Assembly (NCBI RefSeq): GCF_017309585.1
Contig: NZ_CP071321.1
Span: 1,178,001-1,242,000, forward strand
Reading direction: 5' to 3'
Length of the DNA: 64,000 nucleotides
Origin: Nitrogeniibacter aestuarii
GTDB taxonomy: Bacteria > Pseudomonadota > Gammaproteobacteria > Burkholderiales > Rhodocyclaceae
Below, piece after piece: positions 54,134 through 62,114 of the stretch. A model generated the notes under the pieces. That model ran no database searches, had not been told where the DNA came from, and saw only the letters and a program-made list of their open reading frames with translations. Made by a program: the position numbers and the translations under genes. Numbering within the stretch: the stretch's first letter is position 1; the number at the start of each line of letters is the position of its first letter.

Positions 54134-54155
54134 AATAGGCACGCATGTGCCTATT
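54134..54155. promoter_or_regulatory. Perfect palindrome, candidate operator for the adjacent regulator
   Basis: AATAGGCAC, a GCAT spacer, then GTGCCTATT: 9-bp perfect inverted arms in the region between the divergent regulator and TiaS-like genes, about 60-100 bases from both starts. No T tract follows, so it is unlikely to be a terminator. It does not match the E. coli ModE box. Confidence 0.6.
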
Positions 54156-54213
54156 GTTATCGCAATCAAGAACGAATAGAGTCTGCTCGCAATATCTGCG
54201 GTTAACAGCAGCA

Positions 54214-55017
54214 ATGAACGTCAGCCCCAAACCCGTCCCTGCCTCGAACGCCTCCCCGCGGATTCGACCCGTGGTCGACGCCCGTCTGTTGCTTGGCATC
54301 GATGACACGGATGGCCTCGATAGCCCCGGTACTGGCGTAATCGCCTGCGAGATCGCCAACCGGCTGGGTGTGCAGCCCTGGGCGACGGTCGGGGTGGTCA
54401 GTGCGCACCAGCTGTATTCACACCATGACGTGCCCTACACGTCGTTCAATCGAGCCATGGCGTTTCCGCTGGTCGTTCCTGTCGGTTTCGAGGACGAGGT
54501 TCTGCGCGTGGCAGCCACCTGTGTGCGTGAATTCGTCGGTCCTGGTGCCAACCCCGGCTTGTGTCTGGTTCCGCTGGATCGACTCGACAACGAGGCCGCA
54601 TTGCTCGACTACGCCTGGTGTGCTAAGGATCAGGTCCTGGGGATTCCCATTGCCTATGCCGTTGCCCACAAGCTCGGTATTTCATTGCTTGACCTCGGTG
54701 GCAACGGTGCCGGCGTGATCGGGGCGTTGGCGGCGTGCGGGCTTCGACTGAGCGGTGACGATGGGCGAGTGTGGTCCCCTCTGCCGTTGCCGGCCCAGGG
54801 GGGGCGTTGGTCGGTGCAGGAGTTGACCGAGCGCAGTGGTGTGCACACGGTGCTGTCCGTGCGCGGAGAGCGCATCGAGGACGAGGCGATCGTCGAGGTG
54901 GGCGCCGAGGTGTGGCCCATCCTGCGCGATGAGCGCGCCGTGCTGCTGCTGACCGAGGCGCTGGTGGGTGAAGCGCCGTGGCGCACGTGCACCGACCGGG
55001 AACTCGACGTTTTCTAG
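54214..55017 (+). CDS. TiaS-like kinase-domain protein (bacterial, function unknown)
   Basis: A 267-residue protein whose first half resembles the ATP-dependent kinase domain of archaeal TiaS (tRNA-Ile2 agmatidine synthase): LLGIDDTDGLDSPGTG (TiaS IDDTDS...GT), HHDVPYTSFNRAMAF (TiaS N-x-PYKTRGNAA) and GPGANPGLCLVPLD (TiaS TNPG). A second block, LGISLLDLGGNGAGVIGALAACGLRL, also occurs in TiaS-like sequences. The OB-fold and zinc-ribbon domains of TiaS are missing and bacteria use lysidine, so tRNA agmatidine synthesis is improbable. It is divergent from the PBP-type regulator, which may control it. ATG at 54214 precedes a Pro/Ser-rich leader of about 20 residues. Confidence 0.68.
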   Translation: MNVSPKPVPASNASPRIRPVVDARLLLGIDDTDGLDSPGTGVIACEIANRLGVQPWATVGVVSAHQLYSHHDVPYTSFNRAMAFPLVVPVGFEDEVLRVAATCVREFVGPGANPGLCLVPLDRLDNEAALLDYAWCAKDQVLGIPIAYAVAHKLGISLLDLGGNGAGVIGALAACGLRLSGDDGRVWSPLPLPAQGGRWSVQELTERSGVHTVLSVRGERIEDEAIVEVGAEVWPILRDERAVLLLTEALVGEAPWRTCTDRELDVF

Positions 55018-55023
55018 TCTCTT

Positions 55024-55620
55024 TCAGACCTTGCGGATGACCACCCGGCGGAACCAGCCACCGGCCAGTGCAGGTTCGTCGTGCTCCACGATGGCGTCCG
55101 CGCGAGTGCTGAGGAGATCTTCGAGCACCACATCCATGCGGGTCGCGATGCGACCGGACAGCGGCGTCAGCGCCCGGCGAAGCACCGCCCGCTGGCCGGG
55201 TCTGAGAAATTTGTCGAACACATGGAGGCGCCCCCCGGGGCGAGTGACGCGAAGGGCTTCGGACAAGGCCTGCGTCGGGTCGGGAACCACCGCCAGGATC
55301 AGGTGCAGCACCGTGTGATCGAACTGGTGGTCGGCAAAGGGCAGGGCCATGGCACTGCCCTGGACGGGGGTGTAACGATGCGCCGCCGCGCGTGGGAGGC
55401 TGCGCGAAAGCATGGCCCTGGTCAGATCCAGCCCGACGTAGTGATGAACCGTGGGCAGGTGAGGCAGATCGAGGCCGGTACCGACCCCGGCAACCAGCAC
55501 CGTGCCGGCAGGTGCGCTCGCCAGCGGCCTGAGGCTGAGCGCGCGAGCGCGGCGTGTGGCCCTTTCGAGTACGAGGTCGTACAGCGGGGCGATGAAGGTG
55601 TAGCTGGTTTTCAGTGACAT
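55024..55620 (-). CDS. Class I SAM-dependent methyltransferase (UbiE/PmtA-like)
   Basis: A 198-residue methyltransferase. It begins with SYTFIAPLYDLVLERATRRAR as in phosphatidylethanolamine/ubiquinone methyltransferases, SAM motif I is VLVAGVGTGLDLPHL, motif II is YVGLDLTRAML, and FDHTVLHLILAVVPDPTQALSEALRVTRPGGRLHVFDKFLRPGQ holds motifs IV-VI. A lipid or quinone substrate is plausible from the family, but the acceptor is not identifiable. Convergent with the TiaS-like gene (7-base gap). Confidence 0.8.
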   Translation of the reverse strand: MSLKTSYTFIAPLYDLVLERATRRARALSLRPLASAPAGTVLVAGVGTGLDLPHLPTVHHYVGLDLTRAMLSRSLPRAAAHRYTPVQGSAMALPFADHQFDHTVLHLILAVVPDPTQALSEALRVTRPGGRLHVFDKFLRPGQRAVLRRALTPLSGRIATRMDVVLEDLLSTRADAIVEHDEPALAGGWFRRVVIRKV

Positions 55621-55657
55621 GCGGGAGACGCCGGACGCCTCGCCTCAGCAGATGGCC

Positions 55658-56044
55658 TCAGTGCAGCACATTGGGCACCGCGAGACCGAACTCGGCGATC
55701 GGCGCTTCGAAATTCTCGCCATCGGCAGCCACCATCTGATAGCTCCCGCGCATCGAGCCAACCGGCGTTTCCAGCGAACAGCCACTGGTGTATTCGAAGG
55801 ACTCGCCCGGCGCCAGATCGGGGTGTTCACCAACGACGCCCAGGCCCTTGACCTCCTGCTCCTCGCCGTTGCCGTCGGTAATGATCCAGTGACGGCTGAT
55901 CAGTTGGGCGGACACGGTGCCGGTATTGGTGATGGTGATGCGGTAGGCGAAAACGTACTGGTCTTCGTCCGGGTTCGACTGCTCCTCCAGGTAAAAGGAC
56001 TTGGCGGTGACGTCGATACGGTATTTCGGGGTGTCGTCGGACAT
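55658..56044 (-). CDS. apaG: Co2+/Mg2+ efflux protein ApaG-type (DUF525)
   Basis: A 128-residue immunoglobulin-like fold protein of the ApaG family. It has YVFAYRITITNTGTVSAQLISRHWIITDGNG, VVGEHPDLAPGESFEYTSGCSLETPVGSMRGSYQM with the family's glycine-rich pyrophosphate-like loop. In E. coli apaG sits with apaH; here apaH is far away (8506). ATG at 56044 gives the normal family size; the longer frame upstream is not conserved. Confidence 0.94.
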   Translation of the reverse strand: MSDDTPKYRIDVTAKSFYLEEQSNPDEDQYVFAYRITITNTGTVSAQLISRHWIITDGNGEEQEVKGLGVVGEHPDLAPGESFEYTSGCSLETPVGSMRGSYQMVAADGENFEAPIAEFGLAVPNVLH

Positions 56045-56184
56045 GGTCGGGGTGTTCTGCGGGGCGAATGAATGCTCATTGAAGCCCAAACGGCGCGCTT
56101 CGCGCAACCGAGGTGCCGCGCTCACGGTAGAATGAGCGCAAACAAAAACGGGATCGGGACTTTCACCCAAGAATTGGAGTCACT

Positions 56185-56880
56185 ATGTTCAAGATTGCGC
56201 CAAGTCTGCTCTCCGCCGACTTTGCCCGCCTGGGAGAGGAAGTTCGCAACGTCATTGCCGCCGGTGCTGACTGGATTCACTTCGACGTCATGGACAACCA
56301 TTACGTCCCCAATCTGACCATTGGTCCGCTGGTCTGCGAGGCCATTCGTCCGCACACCACAGCGCCGATTGATGTCCATCTGATGGTCAAGCCGGTCGAT
56401 CGCATCATTCCCGACTTTGCCAAGGCGGGGGCCGACATCATCACCTTTCATCCGGAAGCGTCCGAGCACATCGACCGGTCGCTGGGACTGATCAAGGAGT
56501 CGGGCTGTCAGGCCGGCGTGGTCTTCAACCCAGCCACGCCGCTGCATCTCATGGATCACGTCATGGACAAGCTCGACATGGTCTTGCTCATGAGCGTCAA
56601 TCCGGGCTTCGGTGGCCAGAAGTTCATTCCCGAAGCGCTCACCAAGCTGCGTGCCGCCCGCGAAAAGATCGATGCCTACACAGCCCGGACCGGTCGCAAG
56701 ATCCGCCTGGAGATCGACGGGGGCGTGAAGGTGGACAACATCGCCGAGATCGCGGCCGCAGGGGCAGACACCTTCGTGGCCGGCTCTGCCGTGTTCGGTG
56801 CCGCCCGTGCTGAAGATCCCAACCACTACGACACCGTGATCGCCGCCCTGCGTGCGCAACTGGCCAGCGGTGGTGCATGA
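56185..56880 (+). CDS. rpe: Ribulose-phosphate 3-epimerase
   Basis: A 231-residue TIM-barrel enzyme interconverting ribulose-5-P and xylulose-5-P. KIAPSLLSADFARLG, GADWIHFDVMDNHYVPNLTIGP (metal His and Asp), DVHLMVKPVDRII, MSVNPGFGGQKFI and RLEIDGGVKVDNIAEIAAAGADTFVAGSAVFG are all present. TAGAAT at 56128-56133 may be its -10 element. Its stop overlaps the gph start by 4 bases; rpe-gph-trpE is a common proteobacterial order. Confidence 0.97.
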   Translation: MFKIAPSLLSADFARLGEEVRNVIAAGADWIHFDVMDNHYVPNLTIGPLVCEAIRPHTTAPIDVHLMVKPVDRIIPDFAKAGADIITFHPEASEHIDRSLGLIKESGCQAGVVFNPATPLHLMDHVMDKLDMVLLMSVNPGFGGQKFIPEALTKLRAAREKIDAYTARTGRKIRLEIDGGVKVDNIAEIAAAGADTFVAGSAVFGAARAEDPNHYDTVIAALRAQLASGGA

Positions 56881-57548
56881 TGGCGGCGCGTTTTGATGTG
56901 GATGCGGTGCTGTTCGATCTGGACGGCACGCTGCTCGATACCGTGGACGATCTGCACGAAGCGGCCAATCGCATGCTTGCCGAGCTGGGGCGGCCCCTGC
57001 GCACTCGCGAGGAAATTCGCAACTTCGTCGGCAAGGGCATCCCGAAGCTGGTCGAGCGCTGCCTTGCCGATCCCGACGTCTCTGCTGCCGATTTCGACGC
57101 TGCGGTCGAGGTCTTCCGCACGCATTACCGGGAGACCAATGGATCGAAATCGGCGCCCTACGACACGGTCCGCGAGACGCTCGATGCGCTCAAGGCTAGC
57201 GGCGTGTCGATGGGCGTGGTGACCAACAAGGCTCAGGACTTTGCCGTGCCCCTGCTCGAAGCGACCGGGCTGGCGGACTACTTCGGCGCTGTCGTGTGCG
57301 GTGGCATGCTCCCGAACAAGAAGCCTGCACCGGACATGTTGCTGCACGCCTGCGAGCTGCTTTCCGTCGGTAAGGAGCGCGCGATCATGGTCGGGGATTC
57401 GGGCAACGATGCCCAGTGTGCCCAGGCGGCGGGCGTGCCGGTGCTGCTGATGACCTATGGCTACACGGAAGGGGTGCCGGTGGACACCATCAATTGCGAT
57501 GGGCTACTATCGAAATTCGCCGAGCTGCCGCCCTTGCTGGGCCGCTGA
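56877..57548 (+). CDS. gph: Phosphoglycolate phosphatase
   Basis: A 223-residue HAD-family phosphatase. Motif I is AVLFDLDGTLLDTVDDL (nucleophile Asp), the alpha-helical cap follows, motif II/III regions read GVVTNKAQDF and NKKPAPDML, and motif IV is IMVGDSGNDAQCAQAAG. It removes 2-phosphoglycolate. Tandem ATGs at the start overlap the rpe stop. Confidence 0.94.
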   Translation: MMAARFDVDAVLFDLDGTLLDTVDDLHEAANRMLAELGRPLRTREEIRNFVGKGIPKLVERCLADPDVSAADFDAAVEVFRTHYRETNGSKSAPYDTVRETLDALKASGVSMGVVTNKAQDFAVPLLEATGLADYFGAVVCGGMLPNKKPAPDMLLHACELLSVGKERAIMVGDSGNDAQCAQAAGVPVLLMTYGYTEGVPVDTINCDGLLSKFAELPPLLGR

Positions 57549-57779
57549 AGCTCAATGAATTCGCCGCTTTCAGGCATAAACGAAAGATCCAAAGTGACTC
57601 AAGTACGTTCGCTGTATCGAAAGGAGATCGCCCCGGTCCGCGCTGGCAATACATGCTGGCGCGGCTGGCGTTCATGGTCGTGGCGTTACAGCCACTAAGC
57701 CATCGCGGGGCACACCCGCATCCCCCGGGGCACGCGCTGCCCCCGCTTTCGAATACTGCCAGTCGAACCCGGAGTCATC
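57549..57779 (+). promoter_or_regulatory. Upstream region of the trp operon
   Basis: This 231-base gap precedes trpE. It has AAAGGAG at 57621-57627 without a start codon at proper distance, and GC-rich inverted repeats just before trpE (CGGGGCAC...CCCCCGGGGCACGCGCTGCCCCCG, about 57706-57741). I found no small frame rich in Trp codons, so classical leader-peptide attenuation is not supported. No convincing sigma-70 promoter was identified. Confidence 0.4.
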
Positions 57780-59255
57780 ATGCTGGAATCTGAATTCAAT
57801 GCCCTGGCCGCACAGGGCTACAACCGTATCCCGGTCACCCTCGAGACCTTTGCCGATCTCGATACCCCTCTTTCGCTTTACCTCAAACTCGCCAACGCAC
57901 CCAACACCTACCTGCTCGAATCCGTGCAGGGGGGCGAGCGCTTCGGTCGTTACTCGATCATCGGCTTGCAGGCGAATACCCGCATCGAAGTGCATGGCAC
58001 GAGCTCGTTGCTGCTGACCGGTAACAGTCTGGTCGAACGTCACGACGACAAGAATCCGCTGGATTTCATCGGCGAGTTCATGGACCGGATCAAGGTGCCG
58101 CCGCGCGACGGTCTGCCGCGTTTTGCCGGTGGTCTGGTCGGTTGCTTCGGCTACGACACGGTGCGCTATATCGAATCGCGTCTGGCCAAGGCCGATCACC
58201 CGGACCCACTGGGCACTCCCGACATCCTGCTGCTGCTGTCTGAAGAGATTGCCATTGTGGACAACCTGTCGGGCAAGCTCACCCTCGTGGTGTATGCCGA
58301 TCCGCAGGTCCCCGGGGCCTTCCGGCGTGCGAAGCAGCGCCTGGCTGAACTGGTCGACAAGCTGCGCTCGCCGGTGACGCTGCCGACGGACACCTGCGTG
58401 GAGCCCGAGCCGGAAGTGTCCAGTTTCGGCGAGGCGGCATTCAAGGAAGCCGTTCAGAAGGCCAAGGATTACATCGTCGAGGGCGACATCATGCAGGTGG
58501 TGCTGTCCCAGCGCATGAGCAAGCCGTTCAAGGCCACGCCGCTGGCGCTGTATCGCGCCATCCGCACGCTCAATCCCTCGCCGTACATGTTCTATTTCAA
58601 CTTCGAAGACTTCCAGGTCGTGGGCGCTTCGCCCGAGATTCTGGTGCGCCTCGAAGACGACAAGGTCACCTTGCGTCCGATTGCCGGCACACGGCCGCGC
58701 GGCAAGTCGCAGGAAGAAGACCTGGCACTTGAGCAGGATCTGCTCTCTGATGAGAAGGAACGTGCCGAGCATGTCCAGCTGCTCGATCTGGGCCGCAACG
58801 ATGTGGGACGTGTGGCCGCCACCGGAACAGTCAAGGTGACGGACCAGTTCACCATCGAGCGCTACTCGCATGTGATGCACATCGTCTCCAACGTGGAAGG
58901 CGATCTGCGCAAGGGGCTCGACGCCCTGGCCGTCCTGCGGGCCAGCTTTCCGGCCGGTACCGTCTCCGGCGCGCCCAAGGTACGCGCCATGGAGATCATC
59001 GACGAGCTCGAGCCGGTCAAGCGCGGTATGTATTCGGGGGCCTCGGGCTACCTGGGCTTTCATGGTGACATGGACGTGTGCATCAACATCCGCACCGCCG
59101 TCATCAAGGACGGGCAGATCCATGTTCAGGCCGGTGCCGGCATCGTGGCCGACTCGGTGCCCGAGAATGAATGGATCGAGACTCGCAACAAGGCGCGCGC
59201 CATGCTGCGTGCCGCGGAGATGGCCGAACGCGGTCTCGATTCCCGGCTGGACTGA
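57780..59255 (+). CDS. trpE: Anthranilate synthase component I
   Basis: A 491-residue chorismate-using enzyme. The N-terminal LLES motif (residues 45-48) is the tryptophan feedback site, so the enzyme should be inhibited by Trp. The catalytic domain has VEGDIMQVVLSQRM, PSPYMFYFNFED, VGASPEILVR, PIAGTRPRGK, LGRNDVGRVA, ASFPAGTVSGAPKVRAMEIIDELEP and GAGIVADSVPE. First gene of the trp operon; 54 bases separate it from the aminotransferase gene. Confidence 0.97.
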   Translation: MLESEFNALAAQGYNRIPVTLETFADLDTPLSLYLKLANAPNTYLLESVQGGERFGRYSIIGLQANTRIEVHGTSSLLLTGNSLVERHDDKNPLDFIGEFMDRIKVPPRDGLPRFAGGLVGCFGYDTVRYIESRLAKADHPDPLGTPDILLLLSEEIAIVDNLSGKLTLVVYADPQVPGAFRRAKQRLAELVDKLRSPVTLPTDTCVEPEPEVSSFGEAAFKEAVQKAKDYIVEGDIMQVVLSQRMSKPFKATPLALYRAIRTLNPSPYMFYFNFEDFQVVGASPEILVRLEDDKVTLRPIAGTRPRGKSQEEDLALEQDLLSDEKERAEHVQLLDLGRNDVGRVAATGTVKVTDQFTIERYSHVMHIVSNVEGDLRKGLDALAVLRASFPAGTVSGAPKVRAMEIIDELEPVKRGMYSGASGYLGFHGDMDVCINIRTAVIKDGQIHVQAGAGIVADSVPENEWIETRNKARAMLRAAEMAERGLDSRLD

Positions 59256-59309
59256 TCCAGACCCGGCGCGTCACGCGCACAAGAACAACGAAGAGGCCGG
59301 AGGTGCCCG

Positions 59310-60668
59310 ATGGGTGAAGATACCAACGTTTTCTATCGCGATCCGTTCGCCGAATACCCGATGGTGGCCAAAGGGGAGGGGATCTATCTCACCGACACCA
59401 AGGGCAAACGCTATATGGATGCCTGTGGTGGCGCCGTGGTGTCATCCATCGGTCACAGCAATCCCGAAGTGGTCGAGGCGCTCAAAGCGCAGCTGGACAG
59501 CTGTGAGTTTGCCCACACCAGCCAGTTCACCAACCGCCCGCAGGAAGAATTGGCCCGTCTGCTGGCCGAGATTGCGCCGGGCGGGCTGAACCATGCCTAC
59601 TTCGTTTCCGGGGGTTCCGAAGCGGTTGAATCCGCCATCAAGATGGCGCGCTCGTACTGGGTGCAGATGGGGCGACCCGAAAAATGGATGGTGATCGGTC
59701 GAGAGCAGAGTTACCACGGCAATACCCTGGGCGCACTGGCTGCGGGGGGTAATCCGTGGCGTCGCGCGGTCTACGAGCCGATGCTCTATCAGCGTCCGCG
59801 CGTGGCACCGTGCTACTGCTATCGCTGCCCCTTCAACAAGCAGCCCGAGTCCTGTGGCCTTGAGTGCGCCGAGGATCTCGAACGCGCCATCAAGGAAGTG
59901 GGGCCGGAGAAGATATCGGCCTTCATCGCCGAGCCTGTGGTGGGCGCCACCGCGGGTGCCGTGCCGCCCCCCGACGGTTACTTCCGCAAGATTCGCGAGA
60001 TCTGCGATCGCTATGACGTCCTGTTCATTGCCGACGAGGTGATGACGGGCGTCGGGCGCACCGGCAAGTGGTTTGCAATGCGTCACTGGGGCGTGGTGCC
60101 CGACATGCTCACCACCGCCAAGGGGCTGGCTGCCGGCTATGTGCCCATCGGGGCGGTGATGGTGCACGACCGTATCGTCGACACCTTCAACAACCGGCGT
60201 AACGTGTTCCAGCATGGCCACACCTACATGGGGCACCCGCTGGCCGCGGCGGCGGGCGTGGCGGTGATCAACTACATCAAGAAGCATGACCTGGTCGAAA
60301 AGAGCGCCAGGATGGGGGACGAGCTCATGGCGCGGCTGCGCGAGCACCTGGGGGACCATCCCCATGTGGGCGACATCCGCGGCAAGGGCATGCTTCTGGG
60401 CGTGGAATTCGTCGCTGATCGCGAGACCCGGGAGCCGTTCGAGCCGGAGTGGGGCTTCAAACGCCTGGTCGGCGAGGCGGCCTTCAAGCTTGGCCTCATC
60501 ATCTATCCGATGTCCGGCACGATCGATGGACGCCGGGGGGACCACGTCCTGCTCGCGCCGCCATTCATCATCACCAAAGCGCAGATCGGTCGTCTGGTCG
60601 AATTGCTGCACCGAGCCATCGATCAGGCGTGTGACCAGTTGCGTGCCTCAGGCAAGCTCAAGACATGA
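59310..60668 (+). CDS. Class III (omega-amino acid type) PLP aminotransferase inside the trp operon
   Basis: A 452-residue fold-type I aminotransferase. It has YMDACGGAVVSSIGHSNPEVV, SGGSEAVESAIKMAR, SYHGNTLGALAAGG, EPVVGATAGAVPPPDGYF, FIADEVMTGVGRTGKWFA (PLP-binding Asp 242) and TTAKGLAAGYVPIGA (Schiff-base Lys 271). An inserted Cys-rich stretch at 168-186 (CYCYRCPF...SCGLEC) is typical of a class III subgroup. GGAGG is placed 7-8 bases from the ATG. The next gene, a BKACE, overlaps its stop (ATGA). Its substrate is probably an omega- or beta-amino acid giving a keto acid for BKACE; this is inferred from the pair, and has no known link to tryptophan. Confidence 0.88.
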   Translation: MGEDTNVFYRDPFAEYPMVAKGEGIYLTDTKGKRYMDACGGAVVSSIGHSNPEVVEALKAQLDSCEFAHTSQFTNRPQEELARLLAEIAPGGLNHAYFVSGGSEAVESAIKMARSYWVQMGRPEKWMVIGREQSYHGNTLGALAAGGNPWRRAVYEPMLYQRPRVAPCYCYRCPFNKQPESCGLECAEDLERAIKEVGPEKISAFIAEPVVGATAGAVPPPDGYFRKIREICDRYDVLFIADEVMTGVGRTGKWFAMRHWGVVPDMLTTAKGLAAGYVPIGAVMVHDRIVDTFNNRRNVFQHGHTYMGHPLAAAAGVAVINYIKKHDLVEKSARMGDELMARLREHLGDHPHVGDIRGKGMLLGVEFVADRETREPFEPEWGFKRLVGEAAFKLGLIIYPMSGTIDGRRGDHVLLAPPFIITKAQIGRLVELLHRAIDQACDQLRASGKLKT

Positions 60669-61492
60669 GCACGCAGGCGGTCAGCATCACGGTGGCGCCC
60701 AACGGGGCCCGACGCGGCAAGGCCGAGCATGGGGCCATCCCGCTGCTGCCGGCTGAGATCGCGGCTGAGGCACGCCTCTGTCAGGCCGCCGGCGCAGCGA
60801 TCCTGCATCTGCATGTGCGCGACGACAGCGGCGGACACAGCCTGGACGTGGGACGTTACGCCGAGGCGGTGGCGGCCGTTCGCGCGGCCTGCGATATCGT
60901 CATCCAGCCGACCACCGAGCGGGTGGGGCGTTTTGCGCCTGCGGACATGATGGCCGTGCAGCGCGGGTTGCAGCCCGAGATGATCACCTTCAATCTCAAT
61001 GAACTGATCGATCCGCAGACCGAAGCACAGAACGCGCTCGTGCGGGACTTTCTCGCCGAGACCGCCGCAGCCGGCACCGTGCCGCAGTACATCGTCTATT
61101 CGCTCGATCACCTACACGAACTCGTGCGCTGGTGGGAGGCGGGCTGGGTGCCCCAGCGGGAGCCCGTGATCCTGATCGTGCTGGGGCGTTACGCGGGCAC
61201 CACCAGTCATCCGACGGACATCCTCGCCTATCTGCCGCACATTCCCGTGCGATGGCGTTGGGGCGTCTGCGCCTTTGGTGCGCCCGAACTGGCCTGCGTG
61301 ACGCAGGCGGCGCTGGCCGGCGGACACTGCCGGGTCGGCTTTGAAAACAACCTGACCGATGCCCACGGCATGCCGCTCAAGGACAATGCCGATCAGGTCG
61401 GCCGCCTCGCTGGCGTGCTCGACACCTTGGGCCTGGCGCGAATGAGCGCCGCCGATGTCAGGTTGCACTTTGGATTGAAGACGCCTGCCTGA
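60665..61492 (+). CDS. Beta-keto acid cleavage enzyme (BKACE, DUF849) inside the trp operon
   Basis: A 275-residue TIM-barrel enzyme of the BKACE family, which condenses a beta-keto acid with acetyl-CoA to give acetoacetate and a new acyl-CoA. The N-terminus reads ITVAPNGARRGKAEHGAIPLLPAEIA, the zinc site HLHVRD has His 48 and His 50, QPTTERVGRF follows, and RVGFENN provides Glu 227, as in the Kce zinc site. It ends in the family's typical region ADQVGRLAGVLDTLG. Coupled to the upstream aminotransferase by ATGA overlap and placed 27 bases before trpG. The specific beta-keto acid is unknown. Confidence 0.87.
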   Translation: MSTQAVSITVAPNGARRGKAEHGAIPLLPAEIAAEARLCQAAGAAILHLHVRDDSGGHSLDVGRYAEAVAAVRAACDIVIQPTTERVGRFAPADMMAVQRGLQPEMITFNLNELIDPQTEAQNALVRDFLAETAAAGTVPQYIVYSLDHLHELVRWWEAGWVPQREPVILIVLGRYAGTTSHPTDILAYLPHIPVRWRWGVCAFGAPELACVTQAALAGGHCRVGFENNLTDAHGMPLKDNADQVGRLAGVLDTLGLARMSAADVRLHFGLKTPA

Positions 61493-61519
61493 GTGCAGGC
61501 GTGCAAGGAGTAACACAGC

Positions 61520-62089
61520 ATGTTGCTGATGATCGACAACTACGACAGCTTCACCTACAACCTGGTGCAGTACTTCGGCGAACTCGGTGCCGACGTGCAC
61601 ACCTATCGCAATGACGAAATCACCCTCGAGCAGATCGAGGCCATGAAGCCTGCGCATCTGGTGATCTCACCGGGGCCGTGTTCGCCCACCGAGGCCGGCA
61701 TTTCGGTGGCCGCCATTCAGCACTTCGCCGGGAAGCTGCCGATCCTCGGTGTGTGTCTGGGCCACCAGAGTATCGGTGCAGCCTTCGGTGGCAAGGTGGT
61801 GCACGCCAAGCAGCTCATGCATGGCAAGGTGTCGGAGGTGCATCACGAAAACCGGGGCGTGTTCAAGGGCTTGCCCAACCCGGTGACCTGCACCCGCTAC
61901 CATTCCCTCGCCGTCGAGCGCGAGAGTCTGCCCGAGTGTCTCGAAGTGACAGCATGGACCGACGATGGCGAGATCATGGGCCTGCGCCACAAGACGCTCG
62001 AGATCGAAGGTGTGCAGTTCCATCCCGAATCGATCCTGACGCAGCACGGCCACGATCTGCTGCGCAACTTCCTGCAACGCAGCGCCTGA
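61520..62089 (+). CDS. trpG: Anthranilate synthase component II (glutamine amidotransferase)
   Basis: A 189-residue class I glutamine amidotransferase that supplies ammonia to TrpE; in many bacteria it also serves PabB. It reads MIDNYDSFTYNLVQYFGELG, ISPGPCSPTEAG, GVCLGHQSIG (catalytic Cys near residue 79), MHGKVSEV, and GVQFHPESILTQHG (catalytic His-x-Glu). AAGGAG stands before the ATG. Confidence 0.97.
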   Translation: MLLMIDNYDSFTYNLVQYFGELGADVHTYRNDEITLEQIEAMKPAHLVISPGPCSPTEAGISVAAIQHFAGKLPILGVCLGHQSIGAAFGGKVVHAKQLMHGKVSEVHHENRGVFKGLPNPVTCTRYHSLAVERESLPECLEVTAWTDDGEIMGLRHKTLEIEGVQFHPESILTQHGHDLLRNFLQRSA

Positions 62090-62114
62090 GCGCATCGGAC
62101 ACCAAGGAGACATG

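Noticed and set aside
57653..57793. Short plus-strand frame before trpE considered as a trp leader peptide
   Set aside because: It contains no Trp codon after its ATG and runs into trpE in another frame, so it lacks the signature of an attenuator peptide.
57672..59123. 483-residue frame antisense to trpE
   Set aside because: Shadow frame caused by GC-rich third codon positions; the plus-strand gene has complete TrpE motifs.
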